Below are positions 18,551 to 26,684 of a stretch of DNA of 64,000 nt, piece after piece. The translations under genes and the position numbers were made by a program. Positions within the stretch are counted from its first letter, which is position 1. Every line of letters begins with the position of its first letter. The notes under the pieces were generated by a model. That model was not told where the DNA came from, ran no database searches, and was given only the letters and a program-made list of their open reading frames with translations. Source of the DNA: an uncultured Pseudokineococcus sp. (GTDB taxonomy: Bacteria; Actinomycetota; Actinomycetes; Actinomycetales; Quadrisphaeraceae); assembly GCF_947495735.1 (NCBI RefSeq), contig NZ_CANMAA010000008.1, forward strand, positions 62,001 to 126,000, written 5' to 3'.

Positions 18551-19483
18551 TCAGCCCCTGCCGGGCCCAGCCCCGCGGCGCAGCACGTGCGCCGCGTCGC
18601 GGACCCGCGTGCGCAGCCGGTAGAGGCTCGTCGAGGCGGTGACGAAGACGTCGGTCCCGTCGTCCCCGCCGAAGCACAAGTTGCTCACGAGCTCGCCGAC
18701 CGGCACGCGCCCGACCTCGCGGCCGTCGGGGTGCAGGACCAGCACGTCGGTGTCGCTCGTCGTCCACAGGTGACCGCGCTCGTCCACGCGGATGCCGTCG
18801 GGGACCCCGGGGTCGACCTCGGCGAGCACGCGGCCGCCCTCGCACCGGCGCCCGTCCACGACGTCGTAGGCGTGGACGGCGTGCCCGGGCCCGGGAGGTG
18901 CGTCGTCGCGCGTGGGCGAGCGGGAGGAGTCCGCGACGTAGAGCACGCGCTCGTCGGGGGAGAAGGCCAGGCCGTTGGGCATCGCGACGTCCGTGACGAC
19001 GGCGTCGAGCTCGCCGGTGGCCGGGTCGTGCCGGAAGACGTGGTGCCCGCCGTACTCCTCCTCGCCCGGGTGCCCCTCGGCGGCCTTGTGGATGCCGTAC
19101 GAGGGGTCAGTGAACCAGACGGTGCCGTCGGAGCGCACGACGACGTCGTTGGGCGAGTTCAGGCGGTGGCCCCGCCAGGAGTCGACGAGACCCGTGACGA
19201 CGCCGTCGCGCTCGACCTCCACGCGACGGCGGCCGTGCGAGCACTGCACGACCTCGCCGTCCAGGCCGAGGGTGCGGCCGTTGGTGAACTCCACGTCCTC
19301 GGCGAGGACGCCCCAGGAGCCGCTCGGCGCGTGCCACTCCATCACCCGGTTCCCCGGGATGTCGCTGCAGCGCACGGCCCGCCGGGCCGGCACCCACAGG
19401 GGGCCCTCGGCCCAGGTCATGCCGCCGCCCAGCCGCTCGGGCGCCACCCCGGCCACCAGCAGGTCCTCCAGCGCGTCCGCCAC
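18551..19483 (-). CDS. SMP-30/gluconolactonase family lactonase
   Basis: This six-bladed beta-propeller calcium-dependent lactonase has 310 residues. Recognisable pieces are GGGMTWAEGPLWVPARRAVRCSD, HRLNSPNDVVVRSDGTVWFTDPSYG and VAMPNGLAFSPDERVLYVADS, holding the metal ligands Glu, Asn and Asp. Such enzymes hydrolyse sugar lactones; a link with aldarate or gluconate metabolism is possible, but this gene is 13 kb from the hexarate operon. The GTG at 19483 is preceded by GAGGAGGAG, which fixes the start. Confidence 0.87.
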   Translation of the reverse strand: MADALEDLLVAGVAPERLGGGMTWAEGPLWVPARRAVRCSDIPGNRVMEWHAPSGSWGVLAEDVEFTNGRTLGLDGEVVQCSHGRRRVEVERDGVVTGLVDSWRGHRLNSPNDVVVRSDGTVWFTDPSYGIHKAAEGHPGEEEYGGHHVFRHDPATGELDAVVTDVAMPNGLAFSPDERVLYVADSSRSPTRDDAPPGPGHAVHAYDVVDGRRCEGGRVLAEVDPGVPDGIRVDERGHLWTTSDTDVLVLHPDGREVGRVPVGELVSNLCFGGDDGTDVFVTASTSLYRLRTRVRDAAHVLRRGAGPGRG

Positions 19484-19552
19484 TGCTCCTCCTCGAGCCG
19501 CTCCCCGTCGTGCGCCCTTCCCCTCGGGGGCGGGCGGCGCCAGGCTGGCGCC

Positions 19553-20053
19553 ATGCCGATCTTCGCCGACACCGCGCCCGACGAGCGCGGTCAGCTGCTC
19601 GCCTTCCTCGCCGGCCAGCGCGCCAGCCTGCGCGCACTCCTGGCCGGGCTCCCCGACGACCGCGCCCGGGCGACCCCGACCGCGAGCGCCCTGTCGCTCG
19701 CGGCGCTCGTCAAGCACGCCGCGGCCGTCGAGCGGCGGTGGGTCGGCGCCGCGGTCGCGGGCCGTCCCGAGGGGCTGTGGCCGGTCCCGGACCCGAGGGC
19801 GGAGTGGACGCTCCAGCCGGAGGACACCGTCGAGCACCTGTGCGCCGAGCTGGACGCCGCCGGCGCGCAGACGGAGGAGGTCGTCCGGGGCGTGGAGGAC
19901 CTCGGCGCCCCGTGCCCGATGCCCGGCGCCGAGCAGTGGACGGTGCGGTGGGTGCTGCTCCACCTGCTGGAGGAGAGCGCGCGGCACTGCGGCCACGCCG
20001 ACCTCCTGCGCGAGCAGCTCGACGGCTCCACGACGCAGCAGCTGGGGGCGTGA
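19553..20053 (+). CDS. DinB/DUF664-like four-helix protein
   Basis: The 166-residue product looks like a member of the DinB superfamily as found in actinobacteria. His residues in SLAALVKHAAAVERRWVG, and in LLHLLEESARHCGHADLLRE at the C-terminus, are placed as in the family's metal site; related proteins include mycothiol-dependent enzymes. The substrate is unknown. ATG at 19553 lies 70 bases from the divergent SMP-30 start, so the two may share a promoter region. Confidence 0.78.
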   Translation: MPIFADTAPDERGQLLAFLAGQRASLRALLAGLPDDRARATPTASALSLAALVKHAAAVERRWVGAAVAGRPEGLWPVPDPRAEWTLQPEDTVEHLCAELDAAGAQTEEVVRGVEDLGAPCPMPGAEQWTVRWVLLHLLEESARHCGHADLLREQLDGSTTQQLGA

Positions 20054-20083
20054 GGTCGGCCGTCGCGGCTGGAGGTGCCGCGG

Positions 20084-20533
20084 CTAGAGGTACAGGCTGC
20101 CGTCGGCGAACCAGCGGTCGCCGCCCGTGGTGAGGCGACGACCGGTGACGCGGTGCGGGATCAGGCGGACCCAGTGCTCGCGCTCGCCGGGGGCCCACGG
20201 GTCCGCGCCGGAGCGGCGGGTCCGCTCGACGATCTCGGCGGAGTGCTCGCCCCCGACCTCCTCGGCCAGGCCCTGCACGAGCACGCTCCACCCGCTGCGC
20301 GTGGACGGGTCGACCTGGTCCACCTGGAAGGCGACGTTGCGGTGGTCCACCCGCCGGCGCATCGGCTCGCCCGTCCGCAGGACGACGACGCCGCCGCTCA
20401 TCGCGTAGTTCACCGGGACGACGAGGGGGTGCTCGCCCTCGACCACCGCCAGCCGCCCCAGCACCTGCGAGGCCAGCAGCTCGTGGCACTGCTCGCTCGT
20501 CAGCTCCTCGAGGCGCTGCTCCTGCGTCGTCAT
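20084..20533 (-). CDS. Pyridoxamine 5'-phosphate oxidase-like flavin-binding protein
   Basis: This small split-barrel protein of 149 residues probably binds FMN or F420. Typical pieces are LLASQVLGRLAVVEGEHPLVVPVNYAM, RRVDHRNVAFQVDQVD and SGWSVLVQGLAEEV. Related proteins occur in the mycobacterial DosR regulon. ATG at 20533 has GGGAGG upstream. A DevR-type palindrome at 20601-20614 lies in its promoter region, which suggests control by the DevR-like regulator encoded at 53751. The reaction is unknown. Confidence 0.82.
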   Translation of the reverse strand: MTTQEQRLEELTSEQCHELLASQVLGRLAVVEGEHPLVVPVNYAMSGGVVVLRTGEPMRRRVDHRNVAFQVDQVDPSTRSGWSVLVQGLAEEVGGEHSAEIVERTRRSGADPWAPGEREHWVRLIPHRVTGRRLTTGGDRWFADGSLYL

Positions 20534-20600
20534 GGTGCCCTCCCGCTCGTGCGTCGACCTGCCTCGCCTCCAGCACACCAGCCCCGGGTCGCGCCGACGC

Positions 20601-20614
20601 GGGACCTTGGTCCT
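20601..20614 (-). promoter_or_regulatory. Putative DevR/DosR box upstream of the PPOX gene
   Basis: GGGACCTTGGTCCT fits GGGAC-N4-GTCCC with one mismatch in the last base. Its centre is 74 bases before the PPOX start. Assignment rests on the spacing, the palindrome and similar sites at 40822, 52224 and 53701. Confidence 0.6.
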
Positions 20615-20664
20615 GAGGTGGCTGCACGAGGACGGTCTCTACGCCGTCCTCGTGCAGCCACCTC
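20615..20664. repeat. Palindromic element copy 1 (perfect 21-base arms)
   Basis: The left arm 20615-20635 (begins GAGGTGGCTGCACG) and right arm 20644-20664 are perfect complements around an 8-base loop. The 46-base core 20617-20662, read in reverse complement, differs from copy 2 (21629-21674) at only three positions. The copy lies between two divergent genes, so it is not simply a terminator. Confidence 0.92.
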
Positions 20665-20716
20665 GGGTGTCCACAGGGCCCCGGCGCGACCGGCTCGTCC
20701 CGGCCACCCTGGTCCC

Positions 20717-21652
20717 GTGCCGAGGACCACCGCGCTGCCCGCCGACCTGCGCGCGCTGGCGGCGCACCAGGGCGGGTGTCTCTCGCGGGCGCAGCTGCGC
20801 GATCACGCCGTCGACGCCGACCGGGTGGCCGCCGAGGTGCGCGCCGGGCGGTGGTGCGTCGTCGGCCCGCTCGTCGTGCGCACCTGCACCGGGGCGCTCG
20901 ACGCGGCGGCGCGGCGCTGGGCGGCGGTCCTGTCCGCAGGAGAGGGGGCCGCCCTGTCGGGGCTGACGGCGCTGGAGGTCCACGGGCTGCGCGGGTGGGA
21001 GCGGCCGTCCGTCGCCGTCCGGGTGGCTCGTGGGCACCGGCTGCCCGCGCTGGTCGGCGTCGTCGCGACGTCGAGCCGCCGGCCCGCCCGGGTGGTGCGG
21101 CGCGGGGGCCTGCCGCTGCTCGCCGTCGAGGACGCCGCGGTCGGGGCCGCGGGGGCGGCTCGGTCTCCGGCGACGGCGGGCGGCCTGCTCGCGGCGGTCG
21201 TCCAGCAGCGCCTGACGACGCCGGCGCGGCTGCGGGACGCCGTCCTCGCCGCGGGGCCGGTGCGCCACCGGCGGGAGCTGCTGGCCGTGCTCGACGACGT
21301 CGAGGGCGGGGCGCAGGCGCTGTCGGAGGTGCGGCTCGTGCGGCTGTGCCGGACGGCGCGGCTCCCGGCGCCGGCGCAGCAGGTGGTCCGGCTCGACGGC
21401 GCCGGGCGGCGTCGCTACCTCGACGCGCTGTGGGTGCTCGACGACGGGCGCCGCGTCCTGCTCGAGGTCGACGGCGTCAGGCACGTCGAGGAGGCCCGCT
21501 GGTACGACGACCTGCTGCGCGCCGCAGAGGTGGCGCAGCCGGGGGAGGTGGTGCTGCGGCTGCCGGCCCGGGCCCTGCGGGTCGAGCCGGCGCGGGTGGT
21601 GGCGCTGCTGCGCCGGCATCTCGGGCCGGGTGGCTGCACCAGGACGGCGTAG
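20717..21652 (+). CDS. AbiEi-like N-terminus with DUF559/Vsr-like endonuclease C-terminus
   Basis: The 311-residue product has an N-terminal winged-helix-like segment (LRALAAHQGGCLSRAQLRDH) followed by RAGRWCVVGPLVVRT, as in AbiEi-type antitoxin or regulator proteins. Its C-terminal domain resembles DUF559/very-short-patch-repair nucleases: RRYLDALWVLDDG then VLLEVDGVRHVE and WYDDLLRAAEV, giving the Asp...Glu-x-Asp pattern of a PD-(D/E)XK fold. The start at GTG 20717 has no strong ribosome site. The last codons and the TAG stop are supplied by palindromic element copy 2. No AbiEii toxin partner is adjacent. Function is unknown; a role tied to the flanking elements is possible. Confidence 0.75.
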   Translation: MPRTTALPADLRALAAHQGGCLSRAQLRDHAVDADRVAAEVRAGRWCVVGPLVVRTCTGALDAAARRWAAVLSAGEGAALSGLTALEVHGLRGWERPSVAVRVARGHRLPALVGVVATSSRRPARVVRRGGLPLLAVEDAAVGAAGAARSPATAGGLLAAVVQQRLTTPARLRDAVLAAGPVRHRRELLAVLDDVEGGAQALSEVRLVRLCRTARLPAPAQQVVRLDGAGRRRYLDALWVLDDGRRVLLEVDGVRHVEEARWYDDLLRAAEVAQPGEVVLRLPARALRVEPARVVALLRRHLGPGGCTRTA

Positions 21653-21674
21653 AGGTCGTCCTCGTGCAGCCACC
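21629..21674. repeat. Palindromic element copy 2 (inverted relative to copy 1)
   Basis: Arms 21629-21646 and 21657-21674 pair with a single mismatch around a 10-base loop that contains the TAG stop of the preceding gene. The loop sequence shows that it is an inverted copy of the element at 20617-20662 (43 of 46 positions identical). It lies between convergent genes and could also act as a terminator. Confidence 0.92.
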
Positions 21675-21680
21675 ACCGGC

Positions 21681-23174
21681 TCAGTGGGGCGCGACCTCGG
21701 GCGAGGGCAGCTGCGCCGGGCGCCGCACGAGCAGCGAGATGGCCACGGCGACGACCGAGAGGCACGCGCCGACGAGGAAGGCGGCGCGCACGCCGTCCGC
21801 CGTCGCGGCGACCTGGTCGGCGCCCTCGGCGAGCCGCGAGGCCGCCGTCGTGCTGAGCAGGGTGACGAACAGCGCCGTCCCGGCACCGCCGGCGAGCTGC
21901 TGCACCGTGCTGACCACGGCGCTGCCGTGGGAGTACAGGTGCGGCGGCAGGGAGCCGAGCGCCGAGGTGAGCAGCGGGGTGAAGACGAAGGCCAGCCCGG
22001 CGCTGAGCAGGACGTGCGCGGCGACGACGTGCAGCGTCGAGGAGCCGACGCCGAGCGTCGTCATGGTCCACAGCGCCGCGCTCACGACGACGACGCCCGG
22101 CGTCACGAGCGGCCGCGGGCCGACCTTGTCGAACAGCCCGCCGACGACCGGCGAGAGCACGGCCATGACGAGGCCGCCGGGCAGCAGCAGCAGGCCGGTG
22201 CTCAGCGTGGACAGGCCGAGGACGTTCTGGAGGTAGAGCGGCAGCACGATGAGCGAGCCGAACAGCGCCATCATGCTGATGACGACGAGGCCCACCGCCA
22301 CCGCGAAGGAGCGGGTGGCGAAGACGCGCAGGTCGAGCAGGGCCGCGTCCTGCCGGGCCAGCCGCAGCTGGCGGCGGACGAAGACGACCAGCGCGACGAC
22401 GCCCACGACGAGCGGCAGCCACACCGGGACGACGTGCTCGCCGCCGCCCTCGCCGATGCTCGCGAGGCCGTAGAGCAGGCCGCCGAAGGCCAGCGCCGAG
22501 AGCACCACGGAGGGGACGTCGAGGTGGCTCGGGCGCGGCGTCGTGGCGTTGCGGATGCGCAGCGCGCCCAGGGCCAGCGACGCGAGCGCGATCGGCAGGA
22601 CCAGCCAGAACATCCAGCGCCAGTCGAGGACGGAGAGCACCAGGCCCGAGAGCGTCGGGCCGATGGCCGGGGCCACGGCGATGACGATCGAGATGCGCCC
22701 CATCATCCGGCCGCGCGAGGAGGCCGGGGCCAGGGTGAGGACGGTCGTGAAGAGCAGCGGCAGCATGATCGCGGTGCCGCTGGCCTGCACCACGCGGCCG
22801 AGCAGCAGCACGCCGAAGCCCGGGGCCAGCGCCGCGATCAGCGTGCCGGCGCTGAACAGCGACATCGCCGTGAGGAAGAGCGGCCGGATGTGGAAGCGCT
22901 GCAGGAGGAACCCGGTCACGGGGATGACGACGGCCATCGTCAGCAGGAAGCCGGTGGTGAGCCACTGCGCCGTCGCCGTCGTGACGGCGAGGTCCTCCAT
23001 GAGCCGCGGCAGGGCCACGCTCATGATCGTCTCGTTGAGGATGACGACGAAGGCCGACACGAGCAGCAGCCCGATGACGAGCCCGCTGCCCGGCGCCATC
23101 TTCTCGGCCGTGCCGGTGACGCCCGTTCCCGCGCTGGGGTCGCCGCCCGCGCTCTTCTCTGTCCTGGTGCTCAT
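21681..23174 (-). CDS. MFS multidrug exporter, DHA2 (EmrB/QacA) family
   Basis: This proton-driven drug efflux protein has 497 residues and about 14 membrane helices. The motif D1-like segment FVVILNETIMSVALPRLMEDL, motif A LLQRFHIRPLFLTAM and motif C-like VIAVAPAIGPTLSGLV are present. ATG at 23174 was chosen because only a short charged tail precedes the first helix. A TetR regulator is divergently encoded 140 bases away, the usual arrangement for an inducible exporter. Substrates cannot be inferred. Confidence 0.88.
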   Translation of the reverse strand: MSTRTEKSAGGDPSAGTGVTGTAEKMAPGSGLVIGLLLVSAFVVILNETIMSVALPRLMEDLAVTTATAQWLTTGFLLTMAVVIPVTGFLLQRFHIRPLFLTAMSLFSAGTLIAALAPGFGVLLLGRVVQASGTAIMLPLLFTTVLTLAPASSRGRMMGRISIVIAVAPAIGPTLSGLVLSVLDWRWMFWLVLPIALASLALGALRIRNATTPRPSHLDVPSVVLSALAFGGLLYGLASIGEGGGEHVVPVWLPLVVGVVALVVFVRRQLRLARQDAALLDLRVFATRSFAVAVGLVVISMMALFGSLIVLPLYLQNVLGLSTLSTGLLLLPGGLVMAVLSPVVGGLFDKVGPRPLVTPGVVVVSAALWTMTTLGVGSSTLHVVAAHVLLSAGLAFVFTPLLTSALGSLPPHLYSHGSAVVSTVQQLAGGAGTALFVTLLSTTAASRLAEGADQVAATADGVRAAFLVGACLSVVAVAISLLVRRPAQLPSPEVAPH

Positions 23175-23250
23175 GCCTGGCCTCTCACCGTCCGTGTCGT
23201 CCTGCTTGCGACGCGACGGACGGCGGTGTCCACGGCATCGACGCGCAGCA

Positions 23251-23265
23251 TGGCACAGGCTGCCA
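23251..23265. promoter_or_regulatory. Possible TetR operator between exporter and regulator
   Basis: TGGCA-N5-TGCCA (TGGCACAGGCTGCCA) is a perfect inverted repeat between the divergent DHA2 exporter (start 23174) and TetR (start 23315) genes. It is a short site, so it is a candidate only. Confidence 0.4.
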
Positions 23266-23314
23266 CGTCGGCACATCCTGTTAACCTCGGCGCCACCCGA
23301 CCCGTGGAGCGCCC

Positions 23315-23971
23315 GTGACCGCTGAGACCGCCGACGCCGCCCCCGCGGCGCCGCCGCTGCGCCCCGACCTGCGCGAGCGCCGACGCCGCGAGACGCGCGC
23401 CGAGATCAGCGCCGTCGCGCTGGGCCTGGTCGAGGCGCGCGGGTACGCGGCGACGACGGTCGAGGACATCGCCCGCGCGGCCGGCGTCTCCCCGCGCACG
23501 TTCTTCCGCTACTTCCCCAGCAAGGAGGCCGCCGTCCTCGCCCCCGACGAGGAGGCGGAGGCGGCGCTGGCCGACGGGCTGGCCCGGCCGCGGCCCGGCT
23601 GCTCGCTGCTCGAGCGCGTGGAGGCGGCGTTCGGCGAGCTCGTCGCGCGGCTGGCGGCCGAGCCCGACGACGACGTCGTCCCCCGGATGCTGCGCGTGCG
23701 CCGCGTCGTCCTCGCCGACCCGGCGCTGACCGCCGCGGCCCTGGGCCTGCAGTCCCAGCAGGCCGACCGCGTGACCGAGCTGGTGGCCGAGCAGGCGGGC
23801 ACGAGCGCGCACGACGTGCGCACGCGCGTGGTGGTCGAGCTCGCCGGCACCGCCGTGCGGCTCACCTGCGACGAGTGGGCCCGCCGCGCCGAGGCCGGCG
23901 AGCGGCCCGACCTCGTAGCGCTGCACGTGCAGACCTGGGCCCTGCTGCGCGAGGTCGTCGCGCCCGGCTGA
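23315..23971 (+). CDS. TetR family repressor beside DHA2 exporter
   Basis: The 218-residue product has the N-terminal HTH (TTVEDIARAAGVSPRTFFRYFPSKEAAV) and a helical ligand domain. GTG at 23315 begins just before the Arg-rich N-terminal arm. It is divergent from the exporter and probably represses it and itself until a drug-like ligand binds. Three tandem 13-base units (CCGGCCGGACCCA) start 8 bases after its stop. Confidence 0.88.
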   Translation: MTAETADAAPAAPPLRPDLRERRRRETRAEISAVALGLVEARGYAATTVEDIARAAGVSPRTFFRYFPSKEAAVLAPDEEAEAALADGLARPRPGCSLLERVEAAFGELVARLAAEPDDDVVPRMLRVRRVVLADPALTAAALGLQSQQADRVTELVAEQAGTSAHDVRTRVVVELAGTAVRLTCDEWARRAEAGERPDLVALHVQTWALLREVVAPG

Positions 23972-23978
23972 GGCGCCC

Positions 23979-24017
23979 CCGGCCGGACCCACCGGCCGGA
24001 CCCACCGGCCGGACCCG
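23979..24017. repeat. Three tandem 13-bp units
   Basis: CCGGCCGGACCCA occurs at 23979, 23992 and, with the last base changed to G, at 24005. Each unit is partly self-complementary (CCGGCCGG). It lies between two co-directional genes. Confidence 0.85.
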
Positions 24018-24077
24018 TCGGCGGGCCGCCGCGCCGGAGCGGCACGATGCGGCCTCGACGTCGACGCAGGAGGCCTC

Positions 24078-24848
24078 GTGGGAGACCGGACGACGGGCGC
24101 GCTCGTGCTGCTGCGCCACGGCCAGAGCGCGTACAACGCCGAGCGGCGCTTCACCGGGCTGCTCGACCCCGACCTGACCGAGCGCGGCGTCGCCGAGGCG
24201 CGGCGCAGCGCCGCCGAGCTGGACGCCGCTGCGCTGGTCCCGGACGTCGTGCTCGCCTCGCCGCTGCGCCGGGCGCGGCGCACGGCCGACCTCGTCGTCG
24301 AGGAGCTGCGCGGGCGCGGCCGCGAGGTCCCCGACCCGGAGCACGCGTGGGCGCTCGCCGAGCGCCACTACGGCGCCTGGACGGGCCGGCTCAAGGAGCC
24401 GCTGCGCGCGGAGGTCGGCGCCGACGCGTTCCACGTGGAGCGGCGCTGCTACGACGGCGCCCCGCCGCCGACGGCGCCAGACCACGAGCGCCTCGCCGAC
24501 CTCGGTCCCGCCCTGGCGCACCTGCCCGCGGCGGCGGCGCGCGGGACGGAGGCGCTCGCCGACGTCGTCGAGCGGGTGGGGCCGTGGTGGCGCGAGGTCG
24601 CGTGGCCGCTGCTGCGGGAGGGCCGCACCGTCCTCGTCGTCGCGCACGGCAACTCGCTGCGCGCGCTGTGCGCGGTGCTCGACGACCTCGCCCCCGAGGA
24701 GGTCGAGGCGCTGAACCTGCCGACGGGGCAGCCGCTCGTCTACCGGCGCGGCGACGACGGCGCGCTGCACCCCCGCGGCGGCACCTACCTCGACGGGGAG
24801 GGCGCGCGGGCCGCCGCAGCGGCCGTCGCCGCCGAGGGCGGCACCTGA
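24078..24848 (+). CDS. gpmA: 2,3-bisphosphoglycerate-dependent phosphoglycerate mutase
   Basis: This glycolytic/gluconeogenic mutase interconverts 3- and 2-phosphoglycerate. The 256-residue product shows the phospho-His motif LLRHGQSAYNAERRFTGLLDPDLTERG, the ERHYGAWTG segment, the second catalytic His in VAHGNSLRAL and LNLPTGQPLVY. These follow the dPGM subfamily order rather than the broad histidine phosphatase pattern, although the middle (VERRCYDGAPPP) is somewhat divergent. GTG at 24078 follows GCAGGAGGC. If another gpmA exists in the genome, this copy may have a different phosphatase role. Confidence 0.82.
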   Translation: MGDRTTGALVLLRHGQSAYNAERRFTGLLDPDLTERGVAEARRSAAELDAAALVPDVVLASPLRRARRTADLVVEELRGRGREVPDPEHAWALAERHYGAWTGRLKEPLRAEVGADAFHVERRCYDGAPPPTAPDHERLADLGPALAHLPAAAARGTEALADVVERVGPWWREVAWPLLREGRTVLVVAHGNSLRALCAVLDDLAPEEVEALNLPTGQPLVYRRGDDGALHPRGGTYLDGEGARAAAAAVAAEGGT

Positions 24849-24994
24849 CCGGAGCGCGCCGCCGCGGTCGCGGGCCGCCCTGGGGCTCCCTACGTTGGAC
24901 GGGGGTCGCCCGAGCGCGGGCCCCGTGCGGAGCAGCGACGCACGAGCAGCGCGGGGCCCCTGGTGCCTGCGAGCACCCGAGCAGAGGACCTCCC

Positions 24995-25657
24995 ATGGCC
25001 GACACCGCGATCTTCGACGTCGACGGCACCCTCGTCGACACCAACTACCAGCACGCGCTGGCCTGGTTCCGGGCCTTCCGGCGCTACGACATCACCCTGC
25101 CGATCTGGCGCCTGCACCGCGGCGTCGGCATGGGCGGCGACGTCTACGTCCCCGAGCTCGCGGGCCAGGACGTCGAGGAGGCGCACGGCGACGACCTGCG
25201 CCAGGCGTGGACCGAGGAGTTCGACCAGATGATCGGGGAGATCCAGGCGGTCGAGGGCGCCCACGAGCTGCTGCAGGACGTCAAGGACCGCGGCTTCAAG
25301 GTCGTCCTCGCCAGCTCGGGCAAGAGCGAGCACGTCGAGGCCTTCCTCGACCTGATCGACGGCAAGTCGATCGCCGAGGCCTGGACGACCTCGGAGGACG
25401 CGGAGACGAGCAAGCCCGCGCCCGACCTGGTCCAGGTGGCCCTCGCCAAGGTCGGGGGCGCCTCGGGCGTGATGGTCGGGGACTCGGTCTTCGACGCCAT
25501 CGCCGCCGGGAAGGTCGACGTCCCGACGATCGCCGTGCGCACCGGCGGGTTCTCCATCGGCGAGCTCGAGGACGCCGGCGCGGTGCGGGTCTTCGACTCC
25601 CTCGTGGAGCTCCGCCAGAACCTCGACGACACCGCGCTGGCGCGCCCGAGCAGCTGA
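24995..25657 (+). CDS. HAD superfamily hydrolase (phosphoglycolate phosphatase-like)
   Basis: This cytoplasmic phosphatase of 220 residues has HAD motif I FDVDGTLVDTN, motif II in VVLASSGKS, Lys of motif III in SKPAPD and motif IV MVGDSVFDAIAA. A helical cap (residues about 18-85) fits subclass C1, as in phosphoglycolate or beta-phosphoglucomutase-like enzymes. ATG at 24995 has only a modest ribosome site (GCAGAGGACC). The substrate is unknown. Confidence 0.87.
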   Translation: MADTAIFDVDGTLVDTNYQHALAWFRAFRRYDITLPIWRLHRGVGMGGDVYVPELAGQDVEEAHGDDLRQAWTEEFDQMIGEIQAVEGAHELLQDVKDRGFKVVLASSGKSEHVEAFLDLIDGKSIAEAWTTSEDAETSKPAPDLVQVALAKVGGASGVMVGDSVFDAIAAGKVDVPTIAVRTGGFSIGELEDAGAVRVFDSLVELRQNLDDTALARPSS

Positions 25658-25660
25658 TCC

Positions 25661-25680
25661 GGCGGGGGCTGCGCCCCGCC
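25661..25680. terminator. Hairpin between convergent HAD and NmrA-like genes
   Basis: GGCGGGG at 25661-25667 pairs with CCCCGCC at 25674-25680 over a 6-base loop, directly after the HAD stop. Confidence 0.6.
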
Positions 25681-25718
25681 CGCCTCGGCCCGTGGCTCGG
25701 GCCGGCCCCGACGCCGCC

Positions 25719-26597
25719 TCAGGCGGAGGCGCTGCCCGCGGCGTCGACGCCGAGCTGGGCGGCCAGGGCGTCGCGGGCGGTGGTGGGGGTGCGGCCCAGC
25801 AGGTCGGCCAGGGCCGGGTCCGTGGTGGCGAAGTCGCCGCGGCGGCCGGCCGTGAAGAAGCTCATGATCAGCGGCACGTAGGCCTCGGGGGTGCCGCTCG
25901 CGACGAGGCCGGCCGCGTACTCCTCGTCGGAGACGGTCGAGCGGGTGATCTGCCGCCCGGTGAGGTCGGACAGCAGGCGGGCGACGTCGTCCATGTCGAG
26001 CAGCTCGGTGCCCGTGAGCGGTGGCGTGGTCGTCCCGAAGCGGTCGGGGTCGGTGAGGGCGAGGACGGCCGCCGCCGCCAGGTCCTCCTGGGTGGTCCAG
26101 CAGACGGGGCCGTCGGCGGGCAGGCGCAGGTCGCCGGTCTGCAGGCCGGCGCCGATCATCTGCAGCGCGCTGGCGGTGTGGAACCCGTTCCGCAGGGCGG
26201 TGGAGGCCACGCCGGAAGCGCGCAGGTCACGCTCGGTCTCGGCGTGCTCGACGGCCGGCGCGAACAGCGGTGCGGGGCTCGCCGCCGCGGCCATGTGCGA
26301 GGTGTAGACGATCCGCTCGGCGCCGGCGGCGACCGCTGCCTCGACCGCCGCCCGGTGGGCCCGGGCGTCGCTGGGGCCCGAGACGAGCAGGACCTGCGTC
26401 GCCCCCTCGAAGGAACCGGCCAGGGTGGCCGGCTCGGTGAAGTCGCCCCGACGCACCCGCACCCCGCGCTCGGCCAGGTCCTGGGCGCTCTCGGGGTCGC
26501 GGACGCTGACGGCCACCTCGGAGGCCGGCACCCGCTGCAGCAGGTGCTCGACGGCGGCGCGGCCCAGTCGGCCGGTGGCTCCGGTCATGACGATCAC
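25719..26597 (-). CDS. NmrA-like NAD(P)H-binding oxidoreductase (QorB type)
   Basis: This atypical short-chain dehydrogenase of 292 residues starts with the Rossmann motif VMTGATGRLGRAAVEHLL. It has the SVRDPES and GDFTEPATLAGSFEGATQVLLVSG segments of NAD(P)H:quinone oxidoreductase 2-like proteins and lacks the YxxxK catalytic pair of classical SDRs. GTG at 26597 follows GAGGAG. It is divergent from a TetR gene 87 bases away, which probably represses it. A role in quinone or electrophile detoxification is inferred from the family. Confidence 0.83.
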   Translation of the reverse strand: MIVMTGATGRLGRAAVEHLLQRVPASEVAVSVRDPESAQDLAERGVRVRRGDFTEPATLAGSFEGATQVLLVSGPSDARAHRAAVEAAVAAGAERIVYTSHMAAAASPAPLFAPAVEHAETERDLRASGVASTALRNGFHTASALQMIGAGLQTGDLRLPADGPVCWTTQEDLAAAAVLALTDPDRFGTTTPPLTGTELLDMDDVARLLSDLTGRQITRSTVSDEEYAAGLVASGTPEAYVPLIMSFFTAGRRGDFATTDPALADLLGRTPTTARDALAAQLGVDAAGSASA

Positions 26598-26613
26598 AGT
26601 GTTCTCCTCAACG

Positions 26614-26677
26614 TGGTTCCAGTGGTAACACCGATGCTAGTCCCATGGTTCCGTCGGTAGCAAGCCCTCGGTACCAT
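26614..26677. promoter_or_regulatory. TetR operator region with repeated TGGTWCC half-sites
   Basis: Half-sites TGGTTCC (26614), TGGTAAC (26623), TGGTTCC (26646) and inverted GGTACCAT (26670) fill the 87-base gap between the NmrA-like and TetR genes. The outer pair ATGGTTCCG...CGGTACCAT forms a 9-base inverted repeat with one mismatch. These look like binding sites for the adjacent TetR protein. Confidence 0.55.
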
Positions 26678-26684
26678 CGGCAGC

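Noticed and set aside
20615-20664. Simple rho-independent terminator
   Set aside because: It lies between two divergent gene starts, so no transcript should end there, and its near-identical inverse copy 1 kb away needs another explanation.
23979-24017. Three CCGGCCGGACCCA units as a mobile element end
   Set aside because: Only a short tandem slippage-type repeat with no associated gene or second end.
24047-24994. Long upstream extension of the HAD gene overlapping gpmA
   Set aside because: The translated extension is the shadow of gpmA in another frame; the HAD motif I starts five residues after the ATG at 24995.
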